The notes: generated by a model not told the origin, from the letters alone. 64,000 nucleotides of DNA from Streptomyces sp. NBC_01775 (GCF_035917675.1 NZ_CP109104.1:1922001-1986000), one strand, 5' to 3'. Positions 1 to 8,488 are shown, counted from the first letter of the stretch. Translations and numbers: made by a program.

Positions 1-444
1 GATCAGCGCCGCGTCCTCGCCGCCCGCCGCGCCGATCCTCTCGGAGTTGCCGGGGTGGCGGAAGTCGTCGTGACCGTCGAAGTACGCGAACCCGTAGCGC
101 CCGACGCGGCGCAGGGCGAGGGCCGAGCCGAGGGCGATGGAGCAGTCACCGCCCAGGACGACCGGGAAGTCGCCGCCGCGCACGTGCTGTTCGAGCCGGT
201 CGGCGAGGCGGCGGGAGTATCCGGCGAGTCGCTCGGCATGGAAGACCCCGTCACCGGGCTGCCACCCTCCCCTGTCGTAGCGCGGCGCGACGACCACTCC
301 ACCGTCCACGGCGCCGAGCCTGCGGTGCAGCCCCTGATCGCGCAGCGCGCCGGGAAGCTTGCAGCATCCGGGCACCGCTCCCTCCACGGGCGGGCGCAGA
401 CCGAGGTTGGAGGGGGCTTCGATCAGAACGAGTCGTCTACTCAT
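1..444 (-). CDS. Arginase/agmatinase/formiminoglutamase-family hydrolase, 5' part only
   Basis: The first 148 codons of a ureohydrolase-family enzyme; the 3' end lies outside the window. Seen directly: an ATG at 444 opens a frame with no stop down to base 1. It contains VVLGGDCSIALG (the GGDxS segment of the family) and, about ten residues later, FAYFDGHDDF (the DxHxD-type metal segment). These are the first two halves of the binuclear manganese site. Family members hydrolyse guanidino or formimino groups; the substrate cannot be told from this fragment. The usual DAHxD reads DGHDD, as in several divergent actinobacterial members. It lies downstream of a LapA-like gene on the same strand with a gap of about 145 bases. 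Confidence 0.8.
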   Translation of the reverse strand, partial: MSRRLVLIEAPSNLGLRPPVEGAVPGCCKLPGALRDQGLHRRLGAVDGGVVVAPRYDRGGWQPGDGVFHAERLAGYSRRLADRLEQHVRGGDFPVVLGGDCSIALGSALALRRVGRYGFAYFDGHDDFRHPGNSERIGAAGGEDAALI

Positions 445-590
445 TCGCACATTCTGCCGGGCAGCACCAGGCCGGCCCCACGGGGCAAGTCCTCCGGGAG
501 ACGGGAACACGGGGCCCGGGCCGGGGCTCCCAGCGACGAGGGAGAGCCGCCCGTCTGCCGCCCCGGCGACGTACGGGCCCGTGCACCGCT

Positions 591-815
591 TCAGCGCCGT
601 ACGCAGAACCTGCCGCACAGCCAGCCGATGACGGCCGTGGCCAGCAGCGCCGCCCACAGCGGCATGGAGATCTCCGGGATCAGCAGCCGGATCTTGGCGT
701 GCCCGGTGTTCTCAAAGATGAAGATCAGAGCGAGGACGGAAAGCACCGCGATGACGAGCCTGCCGGGAGTGACCAGGCCGCCGTCGCGCGAGCCGCCGGC
801 ATTCTTCGGAGTCAT
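591..815 (-). CDS. LapA-domain (DUF1049-like) small membrane protein
   Basis: A 74-residue inner-membrane protein. After a short polar N-terminus there are two hydrophobic stretches, about residues 20-36 and 50-66, joined by a short segment ending in EISMPLWAALLA. The pattern of a first helix ending in FxFxNTGHAKIRLLIPE followed by a second helix is that of the LapA/DUF1049 family. The ATG at 815 is the only sensible start. The gene follows the PPTase on the same strand with 47 bases between, so the two may be co-transcribed. Family members in Gram-negatives assist envelope assembly; no specific role is established for short actinobacterial copies. Confidence 0.72.
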   Translation of the reverse strand: MTPKNAGGSRDGGLVTPGRLVIAVLSVLALIFIFENTGHAKIRLLIPEISMPLWAALLATAVIGWLCGRFCVRR

Positions 816-862
816 GGCTTCACCTTGGGCAGCCGGTCCGCCGCCCGCCCGGCGGGCCGGTC

Positions 863-1564
863 CTACCGTGTGCGTGCGTCATCCGAACGGGTGAGCCGCA
901 GCGCGCTGGCCGCCGCGTACCCGGCCGGCACCGGCAGATCCGTCAGGCGCCAGCCGGGCAGCGCGGCGGGCTTGTCGAGCGCGCTGACGTAGGTGACCGA
1001 GGGGTCCTCACCGAGCCCCGATCCCGTCCCCTTGAGATACGCCTCCTTGCGGGTCCAGCAGCGGGCGAACGCGGCGGGCAGCGCGGCCTCCCCCACCTCC
1101 CCCAGCTCGGACTGCTCACGCGGATGGAGCGCGCCGAGCGTCTCGGCGGCGGTGCGCACCGCAGGGTACTCCTCGACGTCCACGCCGACCGGCACGGCGG
1201 CGAAGGCGAGCAGCACGAGGTCACCGGCGTGGGAGAGCGAGAAGTGCAGCGGATCGCCCGGCACCCGGGGCCGCCCGTGCGGGCCCCCGCACACGGGGCA
1301 GTCGGCGCGGGCAATGCGGACCTCGCCGGGCGCCACACCCAGCAGCACGCCCAGCTCCCTGCGCAGCGCGAGGTGCGCGACGAGATAGCGGTCGCGGTCC
1401 GGCTCGTGCACGAACATCGCGGCGCGCTCGCGCTCCTCGGCGGAGAGCGGCTCCAGGGCACCGGGCGCCCGCGCCCCGGAGGCGTGCTCGGACACGCGCA
1501 CCACGTGGACGGCGGGGCAGCGGGTGGGATCGGGGTCCATGGTGCCGGATGCGGCGGTCGTCAT
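863..1564 (-). CDS. 4'-phosphopantetheinyl transferase, Sfp type
   Basis: Transfers phosphopantetheine from CoA to carrier-protein serines in fatty-acid, polyketide or non-ribosomal peptide synthases. The 233-residue length fits a Sfp-type enzyme with two pseudo-repeats. Visible motifs: HFSLSH at about 107-112, VGVDVEE at about 127-132 (Mg-binding Asp129 and Glu131) and WTRKEAYLKGTGSGL at about 170-184 (Glu174 and Lys178 of the WxxKEAxxK signature). ATG at 1564 is preferred because upstream codons in the same frame are low-complexity and overlap tandem repeats. No polyketide or peptide synthase is in view, so it may serve a distant cluster. Confidence 0.9.
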   Translation of the reverse strand: MTTAASGTMDPDPTRCPAVHVVRVSEHASGARAPGALEPLSAEERERAAMFVHEPDRDRYLVAHLALRRELGVLLGVAPGEVRIARADCPVCGGPHGRPRVPGDPLHFSLSHAGDLVLLAFAAVPVGVDVEEYPAVRTAAETLGALHPREQSELGEVGEAALPAAFARCWTRKEAYLKGTGSGLGEDPSVTYVSALDKPAALPGWRLTDLPVPAGYAAASALRLTRSDDARTR

Positions 1565-1660
1565 GGGGAAAAAGTACCCGACCGGTGTGACGGCGCACCG
1601 CCCCGCCAATATCCGTCCAAGCCCCCGCCCACGAAGGCCCCTTCCGTCACGGGGTGACGG

Positions 1661-1716
1661 GCAGCGAGGCAGCGAGGCAGCGAGGCAGCGAGGCAGCGAG
1701 GCAGCGAGGCAGCGAG
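1661..1716. repeat. Seven perfect copies of an 8-bp tandem repeat
   Basis: The unit GCAGCGAG is repeated seven times without a mismatch over 56 bases. An 8-bp unit is not a multiple of three, so all three reading frames pass through each copy and no protein function is implied. It lies in the control region between divergent genes, where copy-number change by slippage could alter promoter spacing. Confidence 0.95.
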
Positions 1717-1800
1717 GACGAGCATGGCGGTCCACCGCGAGTATGGGGGCACGGCGAACGTGGCGGTCACGGCGAACAGAGGGCCACGGCGAGCACGGCG

Positions 1801-1827
1801 ACCACAGCGACCACAGCGACCACAGCC
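1801..1827. repeat. Three copies of a 9-bp tandem repeat
   Basis: The unit ACCACAGCG occurs three times in a row, the last copy ending in C instead of G. It sits about 110 bases upstream of the GTG start at 1939 and may be part of the control region. Confidence 0.85.
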
Positions 1828-1938
1828 GAACAAGACGAAAAGCGCTCGGAACACGGGCGTTGAGCCGCATACGGTGAGAGACGACTATCCCCGGCCCCCT
1901 TCCCCCTCCCCCGCCTCCCCTCCCCCCAGGACCGCGCC

Positions 1939-2883
1939 GTGACCGAACTCTTCCCGCCGACGCTGCCCGTGCTCAACGACATGCGCCGCACCGCCGACGG
2001 GCGCGAATGGCTCGCCGGCCTGCCCGCGCTGGTCGAGAAGATGCGCGAGCGCTGGCAGCTGCGCCTCGGTGCGCCCTTCCACGGCGGAAGCTGCTCGTGG
2101 GTGGCCCCCGCCAAACGGCCCGACGGCACTCCCGCCGTGCTCAAGCTCACCTGGCCGCACCCGGAAGCCCGTACCGAAGGTGAGGCGCTCACGCTGTGGG
2201 ACGGGCGCGGCGCCGTGCGGGTCTACGAGCGCGACGCGGGGCTCTACGCCCTGTTGCTGGAGCGCTGCGAGCCGGGCACCGAACTCGGCCGCGCCGAGAA
2301 CATCCCCGCAGACGAACGGCTCCTGCTGGCCGCCGAGGTGCTGCGCCGGCTGTGGTCGGCCGACACGGAGCAGGCGGCAGCGCTCGGCGTGGACCGCGTC
2401 AGCGCCGTGACGGACGAGTGGGCCGGCCTCGCCGACGAGCGCGCGGACCGCGACTGGCCCGCCGAGCTGGACCCGGGTCTGTTCCGGCTGGGTTCCCAAC
2501 TGCTGCGGGATCTCCCCCGCTCAGCACGGCGCGAGGTTCTCGTGCACGGTGACTTCAACCCCGGCAACCTCCTCTCGGCCCGGCGCGCCCCCTGGCTCGC
2601 CATCGACGCCAAGCCGATGACCGGCGACCCGGCCTTCGACCTCTGGCCCCTGCTCGAACAGGTCGACAACCCCTTCGCCCAGTCCGACCCGCACCGCGTC
2701 CTGCGCCACCGCACGGCCCTCGTGGCCGAGGCCCTGGACGAGGACCCCGCCCGCATCCGCGCCTGGTCTGTCGCCCGCCACGTCGAGTACGTGCTCTGGT
2801 CGGTCGAGGAGGACGAGGACCTTACCCGCAGCGTCCGCATGATGCGGGAGGCCCGCATCCTCGCGGACGTCGCCGGACTGTGA
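1939..2883 (+). CDS. Aminoglycoside/hydroxyurea phosphotransferase-family kinase
   Basis: A 314-residue protein-kinase-fold phosphotransferase of the APH_6_hur (streptomycin 6-kinase/hydroxyurea kinase) family. Seen: an ATP-binding lysine in AVLKLTWPHPEA (about Lys69), the catalytic loop VLVHGDFNPGNLL (about 201-212, His203/Asp205/Asn210) and the Mg-binding segment AIDAKPMTGDPAFDLWPLL (about 221-239). Members phosphorylate streptomycin-like aminoglycosides or hydroxyurea, but many chromosomal Streptomyces copies have unknown substrates, so resistance is inferred, not shown. GTG at 1939 is chosen; the preceding bases contain a weak AGGA. It has no co-directional partner. Confidence 0.85.
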   Translation: MTELFPPTLPVLNDMRRTADGREWLAGLPALVEKMRERWQLRLGAPFHGGSCSWVAPAKRPDGTPAVLKLTWPHPEARTEGEALTLWDGRGAVRVYERDAGLYALLLERCEPGTELGRAENIPADERLLLAAEVLRRLWSADTEQAAALGVDRVSAVTDEWAGLADERADRDWPAELDPGLFRLGSQLLRDLPRSARREVLVHGDFNPGNLLSARRAPWLAIDAKPMTGDPAFDLWPLLEQVDNPFAQSDPHRVLRHRTALVAEALDEDPARIRAWSVARHVEYVLWSVEEDEDLTRSVRMMREARILADVAGL

Positions 2884-2902
2884 AGGAAGCTCCCCCACCC
2901 CC

Positions 2903-3427
2903 TCACTCCCCAACGGCGCCTCCCGCCAGCTCCACGGCCACGTCCAGGTGGCCCACGTGGCGGGCGTATTCCTGGAGCAGATGGAAGAGGATCCAAGCCA
3001 GGGTCGGTGTCTCCTCCTGGATGGGGAAGCGCCCGCTCACCCCGGCCCGCTGATCCAGCTTCGCCGCAGCCGTGATCTCCCGCGAGCGTGCGCACTGGGC
3101 CTTGAACGCCTCGATGACCTCCTCGGCGCTGAGGCTCTCCGGGACGTGCCAGCGGCCCCTGGCGTCCTCGTCGCCCCAGGGCTCCCGCACGGTCTCGGCC
3201 TCGAATCCCCAGACCAGCCAGCGCTGTTCGACATGCGCCAGGTGCCGGACCAGCTCCAGCGGCGTCCAGCCCGAGGGCAGTCGACTGGCGCGCAGCTCCG
3301 TCTCCGGCAGCTCCGCCACCTTCCGCAGCAGGGCGAGGCGGTAGTAGTCGAGATAGCCCTCCAGCAGAGTGTGCGGATCGGCCAGCGAGATCTCGGGCTC
3401 GCCTTCGGGCAGCGGCGGGACGCTCAT
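2903..3427 (-). CDS. DinB-superfamily protein (DUF664)
   Basis: A 174-residue predicted four-helix-bundle protein. Histidines suited to DinB-type metal binding are visible in VRHLAHVEQRW, and in LFHLLQEYARHVGHLDVAVE near the C-terminus. DUF664/DinB proteins of actinobacteria include thiol-dependent (mycothiol) transferases, but the role of this one is unknown. Its ATG overlaps the TGA of the upstream S9 peptidase gene (ATGA at 3424-3427), so translation is coupled and it is the last gene of the peptidase operon. Confidence 0.85.
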   Translation of the reverse strand: MSVPPLPEGEPEISLADPHTLLEGYLDYYRLALLRKVAELPETELRASRLPSGWTPLELVRHLAHVEQRWLVWGFEAETVREPWGDEDARGRWHVPESLSAEEVIEAFKAQCARSREITAAAKLDQRAGVSGRFPIQEETPTLAWILFHLLQEYARHVGHLDVAVELAGGAVGE

Positions 3428-5457
3428 GAGCCGAGCTCCAGACGCGGCACGTCCTGTCGGCCGAGGCCGAAGGTCTGGGTGTAGAGCGACAGCTCGGCCT
3501 GGAGGGCACGCACGATGGTCTCGGCCATGCGGAAGCCGTGCCCCTCGCCCGCGAAGGCGATGTAGGCGTGCGGCACTCCTCTGCCCTTGACCTGCTCCAG
3601 GAAGCGCTCGCACTGCACCGGCGGGCAGATCACGTCGTCCAGCCCCTGGAGCAGCAGGAACGGCGCCGCCACCCGTTGTGCCCTGTGCAGCGGTGAGCGT
3701 TCGCGGTATCGGCCGGGGCACTCGGCGAGCGGCCCGACCAGCGACTCCAGGTACTGCGACTCGAAGTCATGGGTCTCACCCGTGGCCCATCCCTCCAGGT
3801 CGAGGATGGGATAGGTGACCGTGCCGCAGGCGTAGAGCCCTTCGGCGGCGGGTGAGGTCAGCGAGGCGGCGCTGGTCCAGCCGCCCGCGCTGCCGCCCCT
3901 GATGGCCAGCCGGTCCGGGTCGGCCGTGCCCTCGTCCGCGAGTGTGCGCGCCACCGCGGCGCAGTCCTCCACATCGACCACGCCCCACTGCTCGCGCAGC
4001 CTGTTGCGGTACTCCCTGCCGTATCCCGTCGAGCCTCCGTAGTTGACCTCCGCGACGCCGATGCCGCGCGAGGTGAAGTAGGCGATCTCCAGGTCGAGCA
4101 CCAGGGGCGCCCGGCTGGTGGGGCCGCCGTGCACCCAGATGACGTACGGCGGAAGCTCGCCCGTCGGCGCCGAGTGGTCCGGGTGGTGGGGCGGGTAGAT
4201 GTGGGCGTGGATGTCCCGCCCGTCGGGCGCGGTGAAGGTGCGGATCTGCGGTTCGGGGTAGTAGGCCGGGTCGACGTGGTCCTCATGCTGAGCGGCGAGG
4301 ACCACGGTGTGGCCGGTGCGGGTGTCCAGCTCCACGATCTCGTAGGAGGTCCGGGGGCTGGCGGCTATGCCGGTGACGCGGGTGTCGGTGACGGCGAGCG
4401 CGGCTGCCCACTCCGTCCAGGGCCCGGCGGCGTCCACCAGCTCTCCGGTCTCGGGGTCGAGCACTCCCAGCTGTTGTGCGCCACGCCCGTGCAGGGCCGC
4501 GACCAGCCCGTTGGGCAGGGGGGCGAACCAGCGCTGGCCGATCTTCCAGATGGCGCCCGCGAACTCCTCCTCGCGCGGACACAGCGGCACCGGGGGCGCG
4601 GGGCGCCCCGTCCCGGCGGCTTCCGGCGTCTCGATCTCGATCCGCTGAAGGTTCCACCAGCCGCTTACGTCCGAGGCGATCAGCAGCGAGCCGTCGTGGG
4701 CGAACTCGGCCTGTGCGACGGACTCCTCGTCGCCTCCGGCCACCACCCGCGCGCCGTTCAGGGAGCCGTCCTCAGCGACCTCGGCCACCATGACGCGGGT
4801 GCCGTCCCAGGGCATGGCGGGGTGGTCCCAGGCGAGCCAGGTGACCCGGCGTCCGTCGGACGATAGCCGCGGCCCGGTCACGAACCGGTCGTCGTCCGCG
4901 GTCAGCTCCCGCACCCGGCCACGGTGCGTCGCCGCCGAGCCGTCGAGCGGAACGGCTGCCAGCACGCGGCGCAGCTCGGTGGGCCCCTCCCCGGTGAACT
5001 CCTCCAGCACGCACCACACTTCGCCACGCTCGGGCACCACCACCGGGTCGCACCAGCGCAGCCCGCCCTCGTCGTCCGGCGACGGCGGAGTCAGCGGCCT
5101 GGGCCCGGCCCCGTCCGGCGCGTCGGGCTCCAGGACGTAGAGCCGCTGGTCGGCGAAGTGGGTGAAGACGATCAGGGGCCCGCCCTCGGCGCGGGGCGCG
5201 CCCGCCCAGGGCAGGCCGCCGTACTCGATGACGCGGTTGCGGACGTTCCACGGCGCGGGCAGCACACTGACGGCGGGACCCCGGCCTTCGCCCGTGAGCC
5301 GCATCAGCGCGCGCCGCCCGCCCTCCTGGGGGCGCGGCTCGGTCCACCACAGCTCGCCGCCGACGGCGCCGAGGAATTCGGGCCGCCCGCCGTGTTCGGC
5401 GGCGAGTCCGGCGTCGATGGGCGAGGGCCAAGTGCCGTAGGGCGCCTGAATGGTCAT
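3424..5457 (-). CDS. S9-family prolyl-oligopeptidase-type serine peptidase
   Basis: A 677-residue cytoplasmic peptidase: an N-terminal beta-propeller-like region (about 1-420) followed by an alpha/beta hydrolase domain. The nucleophile elbow RGGSAGGWTS places the catalytic serine near residue 523. The acid is in LQGLDDVICPP and the histidine in GEGHGFRMAE near residue 640. A WVHGGPTSR oxyanion-type loop precedes the elbow. The family cleaves short peptides, often acyl-aminoacyl or prolyl ones. It starts five bases before the M20 gene ends in the same transcript direction and overlaps the DinB gene by four bases, which supports one operon for oligopeptide breakdown. Confidence 0.92.
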   Translation of the reverse strand: MTIQAPYGTWPSPIDAGLAAEHGGRPEFLGAVGGELWWTEPRPQEGGRRALMRLTGEGRGPAVSVLPAPWNVRNRVIEYGGLPWAGAPRAEGGPLIVFTHFADQRLYVLEPDAPDGAGPRPLTPPSPDDEGGLRWCDPVVVPERGEVWCVLEEFTGEGPTELRRVLAAVPLDGSAATHRGRVRELTADDDRFVTGPRLSSDGRRVTWLAWDHPAMPWDGTRVMVAEVAEDGSLNGARVVAGGDEESVAQAEFAHDGSLLIASDVSGWWNLQRIEIETPEAAGTGRPAPPVPLCPREEEFAGAIWKIGQRWFAPLPNGLVAALHGRGAQQLGVLDPETGELVDAAGPWTEWAAALAVTDTRVTGIAASPRTSYEIVELDTRTGHTVVLAAQHEDHVDPAYYPEPQIRTFTAPDGRDIHAHIYPPHHPDHSAPTGELPPYVIWVHGGPTSRAPLVLDLEIAYFTSRGIGVAEVNYGGSTGYGREYRNRLREQWGVVDVEDCAAVARTLADEGTADPDRLAIRGGSAGGWTSAASLTSPAAEGLYACGTVTYPILDLEGWATGETHDFESQYLESLVGPLAECPGRYRERSPLHRAQRVAAPFLLLQGLDDVICPPVQCERFLEQVKGRGVPHAYIAFAGEGHGFRMAETIVRALQAELSLYTQTFGLGRQDVPRLELGS

Positions 5458-5461
5458 CGCG

Positions 5462-6868
5462 TCAGCCTCCTGACGGGGCGGGGAGGTCGTGGTGGACGGC
5501 GGGGCGCGGGCGGGACGGCCCGGAAGTGCCCTCGGCCAGGAGGACGCGGTCGAGCACGCGGACACCGAAGTGCAGCGCCTCGACGGGCACGCGCTCGTCC
5601 ACTCCGTGGAACAGCGCCTGGTAGTCGAAGCCTTCGGGCAGCTTGAGCGGGGTGAAGCCGTAGCCCACGATCCCGAGCCGGGAGAACTGCTTGGCGTCGG
5701 TGCCGCCCGACAAGCAGTACGGCACGGCGTGCGCTCCGGGGTCGTGGTGCTCCAGCGCCTCGCACATGGCGGCGAACAGCGGGGAGTCCACGGGGGCCTG
5801 GAGGGGGACCTCACGGTGCTGGAATTCCCACTCGACATCCGGGCCCGTGAGCCGGTCGAGCGTGGTGTGGAACTCTTCCTCGGCGTCCGGCAGCATCCGG
5901 CCGTCGACCCGCGCCGTCGCCGTCCCGGGGATCACATTGATCTTGTAACCCGCGTCCAGCATGGTCGGGTTGGCGCTGTTGCGCACGGTGGGCTCGATCA
6001 GTGCCGCGGCAGGTCCCAACTTGGCGAGCAGCGCGTCCACCTCGGCGTCCGTCACCCCGGGGCCGGGCCCGTCGAGGCCGTGCAGCTCGGCGAGGCGGGT
6101 GAGCGCGGCGCGGGCGGTGTGGGTCAGCCGGACGGGCCACTCGTGCTCGCCGATGCGGTGGACCGCGGCGGCGAGCCTGCTGACGGCATTGGCGCGGTTG
6201 GTCTTGGAGCCGTGCCCCGCCCGGCCGTGCGCGGTCAGCTTGAGCCAGGCCGTGCCCCGCTCCCCCGCCGAGACGGGGTAGAGCCGCAGCCCGTCCCCGG
6301 CGTGGAAGGTGAAGGCGCCCGACTCGCTGATTCCTTCGGTACAGCCCTCGAACAGCTCGGCGTGCTGCTTCACGAGGTGGTCGGAGCCGAACTCGGCGCT
6401 GTCCTCCTCGTCGGCCGTGAAGGCGAGGACGATGTCGCGCGGCGGGCGCACTCCCGCCCGGGCCCAGGCGCGTACCAGGGAGAGGACCATGGCGTCGGCG
6501 TTCTTCATGTCGATCGCGCCGCGCCCCCACACCACTCCGTCCCGGATCTCGCCGGAGAAGGGGTGCACGCTCCAGTCGGCGGGCTCGGCCGGCACCACGT
6601 CCAGATGGCCGTGCACCAGCAGGGCGCCGGCCGTCGGGTCCGTGCCCTCGATCCTGGCGACGACGTTGGTGCGTCCGGGCTTCTTCTCCAGCAGCGTGGG
6701 CTCGATACCGGCCTCGGCGAGCCCGGCGGCGACGTACTCGGCGGCCTGCCGCTCGGAGCCCTCGCCGCCGCCCCTGTTGGTGGTGTCGATACGGATCAGC
6801 TCCGAAGTGGCCGTCACCACCTCGTCGAAGACCCGGGCGTCCAGATGGTCCGGGACTCCAGGCGTCAT
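5462..6868 (-). CDS. M20-family zinc metallopeptidase
   Basis: A 468-residue M20 peptidase. Metal-site motifs are visible in order: VHGHLDVVPAEP, GRGAIDMKNADAM, AFTADEEDSAEFGSDH and a late YCLSGGTDAKQF/ALFHGVDERVP pair. A lid-type dimerisation domain, with GRAGHGSK at its start, lies between. Two starts are possible. ATG 6868 has GAGGAG six bases upstream and is chosen. ATG 6892, eight residues longer, has GGAGGAG four bases upstream and would overlap the M55 gene. Members remove amino acids or acyl groups from small peptides or N-acyl amino acids. It lies between the M55 and S9 genes in the same operon. Confidence 0.9.
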   Translation of the reverse strand: MTPGVPDHLDARVFDEVVTATSELIRIDTTNRGGGEGSERQAAEYVAAGLAEAGIEPTLLEKKPGRTNVVARIEGTDPTAGALLVHGHLDVVPAEPADWSVHPFSGEIRDGVVWGRGAIDMKNADAMVLSLVRAWARAGVRPPRDIVLAFTADEEDSAEFGSDHLVKQHAELFEGCTEGISESGAFTFHAGDGLRLYPVSAGERGTAWLKLTAHGRAGHGSKTNRANAVSRLAAAVHRIGEHEWPVRLTHTARAALTRLAELHGLDGPGPGVTDAEVDALLAKLGPAAALIEPTVRNSANPTMLDAGYKINVIPGTATARVDGRMLPDAEEEFHTTLDRLTGPDVEWEFQHREVPLQAPVDSPLFAAMCEALEHHDPGAHAVPYCLSGGTDAKQFSRLGIVGYGFTPLKLPEGFDYQALFHGVDERVPVEALHFGVRVLDRVLLAEGTSGPSRPRPAVHHDLPAPSGG

Positions 6869-6884
6869 GGTGCTCTCCTCCAGC

Positions 6885-7718
6885 TCAGCCATATTGCTCC
6901 TCCACGGCGGAGGAGACGACGGTGGTGACGGCCTTGAAGGCGCGGATCGCCTCATAGGCGCTCGGGGAGGTGAAGGCCACCCGGCGCTCACCCGCGGGCT
7001 CGACACCGGGGACGACCGTGGCGGCGCCCACCAGGTGCTCGGCGTCGAACTCGATCTCGATCGTGTGCGGTTCGGGACTCTGCGGGGTGTGGCGCACGGC
7101 CAGCGGCGCTGCGCGCTGCGCTGCGCCCTCGATGTCGGCGGCCGTGCGGGTCGGCGTACGGCAGATGGCGGCATACCGCGACACGTAATCCTTGACGGCT
7201 ACGCCCTCGGCCTCGGGGGCGTAGCCCTTGGCGTCCTCAATGGTGCGGTCGTCCCCGGTCACGAGGATGACCGGCACGCCGAGCTCGGCGACGACCAGGG
7301 TGTTGAGGTAGCCCTCGCTGGCGCGCACGCCGTCGGCCCATACGCCGGTCAGGGTGTTGGCGAGGTAGGTGTGGGCGAGGACGCCTTCGGTGCCCGCTCC
7401 GGTGTGGTAGCCGATGTAGGCGATCCCGTCCACGTCAGCGCGCTGGGCGCCCTCGACCATCGACAGCGACTTGTGCTTGCCGGTGAGCATCTCCACCCGC
7501 TCGTCCAGCTTCTCCAGCAGGAGGTTGCGCATGGTCCAGTGCGCTTCGTTGATGAGCACCTCATCGGCGCCCGCGGCGAAGAAGCCTCTGACAGCCGCGT
7601 CCACGTCCGAGGTGAACATCGACCGGCAGCGCTCCCACTGGGGCGTGCCGGGCAGCACGTCTGCGGGCCAGGTGACTCCCGTGGCGCCCTCCATGTCGGC
7701 GCTGATGAGGATCTTCAT
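6885..7718 (-). CDS. dppA: M55-family D-aminopeptidase (DppA-like)
   Basis: A 277-residue zinc aminopeptidase of the DppA family, which releases D-amino acids from peptides such as D-Ala-D-Ala or D-Ala-Gly-Gly. The N-terminus carries the metal-binding ISADMEGATGV motif. Further candidate ligands are a His in LINEAHWTMRNL, a His in IGYHTGAGTEG and a Glu in VRASEGYLNT. Length is as expected. ATG at 7718 is the first gene of the minus-strand peptidase operon that continues through the M20, S9 and DinB-like genes. Its promoter should lie in the 95-base gap that also contains DnaA boxes. Recycling of peptidoglycan peptides is a reasonable inference. Confidence 0.9.
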   Translation of the reverse strand: MKILISADMEGATGVTWPADVLPGTPQWERCRSMFTSDVDAAVRGFFAAGADEVLINEAHWTMRNLLLEKLDERVEMLTGKHKSLSMVEGAQRADVDGIAYIGYHTGAGTEGVLAHTYLANTLTGVWADGVRASEGYLNTLVVAELGVPVILVTGDDRTIEDAKGYAPEAEGVAVKDYVSRYAAICRTPTRTAADIEGAAQRAAPLAVRHTPQSPEPHTIEIEFDAEHLVGAATVVPGVEPAGERRVAFTSPSAYEAIRAFKAVTTVVSSAVEEQYG

Positions 7719-7758
7719 GGCCGGAACGTTACGCGGTCGCCAAACGCCACGACACCCC

Positions 7759-7822
7759 TGTGGATAACTCCACTGGTCCACACCAGCTGTTTCCACCCGG
7801 GCGGGTGAGCAGGTTATCCACA
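7759..7822. promoter_or_regulatory. Cluster of DnaA boxes upstream of dppA
   Basis: Two perfect 9-mers TTATCCACA are present in opposite orientation: on the minus strand at 7759-7767 and on the plus strand at 7814-7822. Between them at 7774-7782 is TGGTCCACA, one mismatch from the Streptomyces form TTGTCCACA. They lie between the dppA start and the end of the PAS-domain gene, whose TAA stop is part of the right box. Three sites in 64 bases suggest real DnaA binding. This is not oriC, since dnaA, dnaN and the usual ~19 boxes are absent. Confidence 0.7.
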
Positions 7823-8488
7823 CCGCCCGCTGACCTGGGCGTTCAATGCCGCGAGCGCCGGGTCGTCGAAGGGAACGGGACGGCTGACCTCCAGTACCGG
7901 AGAGCCCAGATCCAGGACCCGCCTCACGAGCCGCGCGCCCGCCTCGCGTCCGGATCGGCCCAGCATTCCCGGCAGCCGCCGGGCCAGCTCCGCGGTCTCG
8001 GGAAACCACCGGTGCGGGCCGAAGCCGGGCGCGAATCTGGCGCCCCGCAGGCCGCGTTGGCGCTGGAGCCTGGCGGCGTCCGCCGCGAGCACCAGCAGCC
8101 GGGCGGAGGAGGGAGCGGGCAGCGGATAGGCCCACCACAGCACATCGGCGCGCTCGGCGGCGTCGGAACGCTCGGCGCCGGACGCGATCCGGGCTCTGCC
8201 CGCCATGACGTGTCCCGCGCCCGCGAGGTCTCCCGCGCCGTCGAGCCAGTGGTGGTCGCCGCGGCGCGCGGTGGCGTTCAACGCGCCTGTCACGGGCAGG
8301 ACTTCACCGGCAGGTGCCCCGACGGCGTCCTGGCGGCGGTGGCCGAACAGCCCGCGTGCCCCGGCGCCCCAGTGCAGGACGGTGCCGCGCGCGTCGATGG
8401 TCACGGCGGCCGTGGGCACGCAGCCCTGTACGGCGAGGAGGCTCTCCCCCGCCCCTGGCCCCCGGGCGATGTCCGGCTCACTTTCCAT
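7814..8488 (-). CDS. PAS-domain protein, probably a shortened sensor
   Basis: A 224-residue protein whose residues about 25-75 form a PAS-like segment (VTIDARGTVLHWGAGARGLF). This resembles the N-terminal sensor of Streptomyces PAS-GAF-SpoIIE (PP2C) phosphatases. A second alpha/beta stretch follows (LLVLAADAARLQRQRGLRGA), but the frame stops at 7814 with no GAF, phosphatase or kinase domain, so it is either a stand-alone sensor or a truncated phosphatase. ATG at 8488 has GGGAGGA eight bases upstream and is chosen over the in-frame ATG at 8584. Its stop codon lies inside a DnaA box. Confidence 0.65.
   Translation of the reverse strand: MESEPDIARGPGAGESLLAVQGCVPTAAVTIDARGTVLHWGAGARGLFGHRRQDAVGAPAGEVLPVTGALNATARRGDHHWLDGAGDLAGAGHVMAGRARIASGAERSDAAERADVLWWAYPLPAPSSARLLVLAADAARLQRQRGLRGARFAPGFGPHRWFPETAELARRLPGMLGRSGREAGARLVRRVLDLGSPVLEVSRPVPFDDPALAALNAQVSGRCG

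Larger units (their letters stand above)
1565..1938. other. Intergenic region with two short tandem repeats
   Basis: No gene is supported in this 374-base gap between the divergent PPTase and kinase-like genes. It holds an 8-bp tandem repeat (1661-1716) and a 9-bp one (1801-1827), described separately, and a pyrimidine-rich run just before the GTG at 1939. Promoters for both flanking genes should lie here, but no clear -35/-10 pair is seen. Confidence 0.6.

Noticed and set aside
7719..7822. A chromosomal or plasmid replication origin
   Set aside because: Only three DnaA boxes, no dnaA, dnaN or rep gene and no AT-rich unwinding region.
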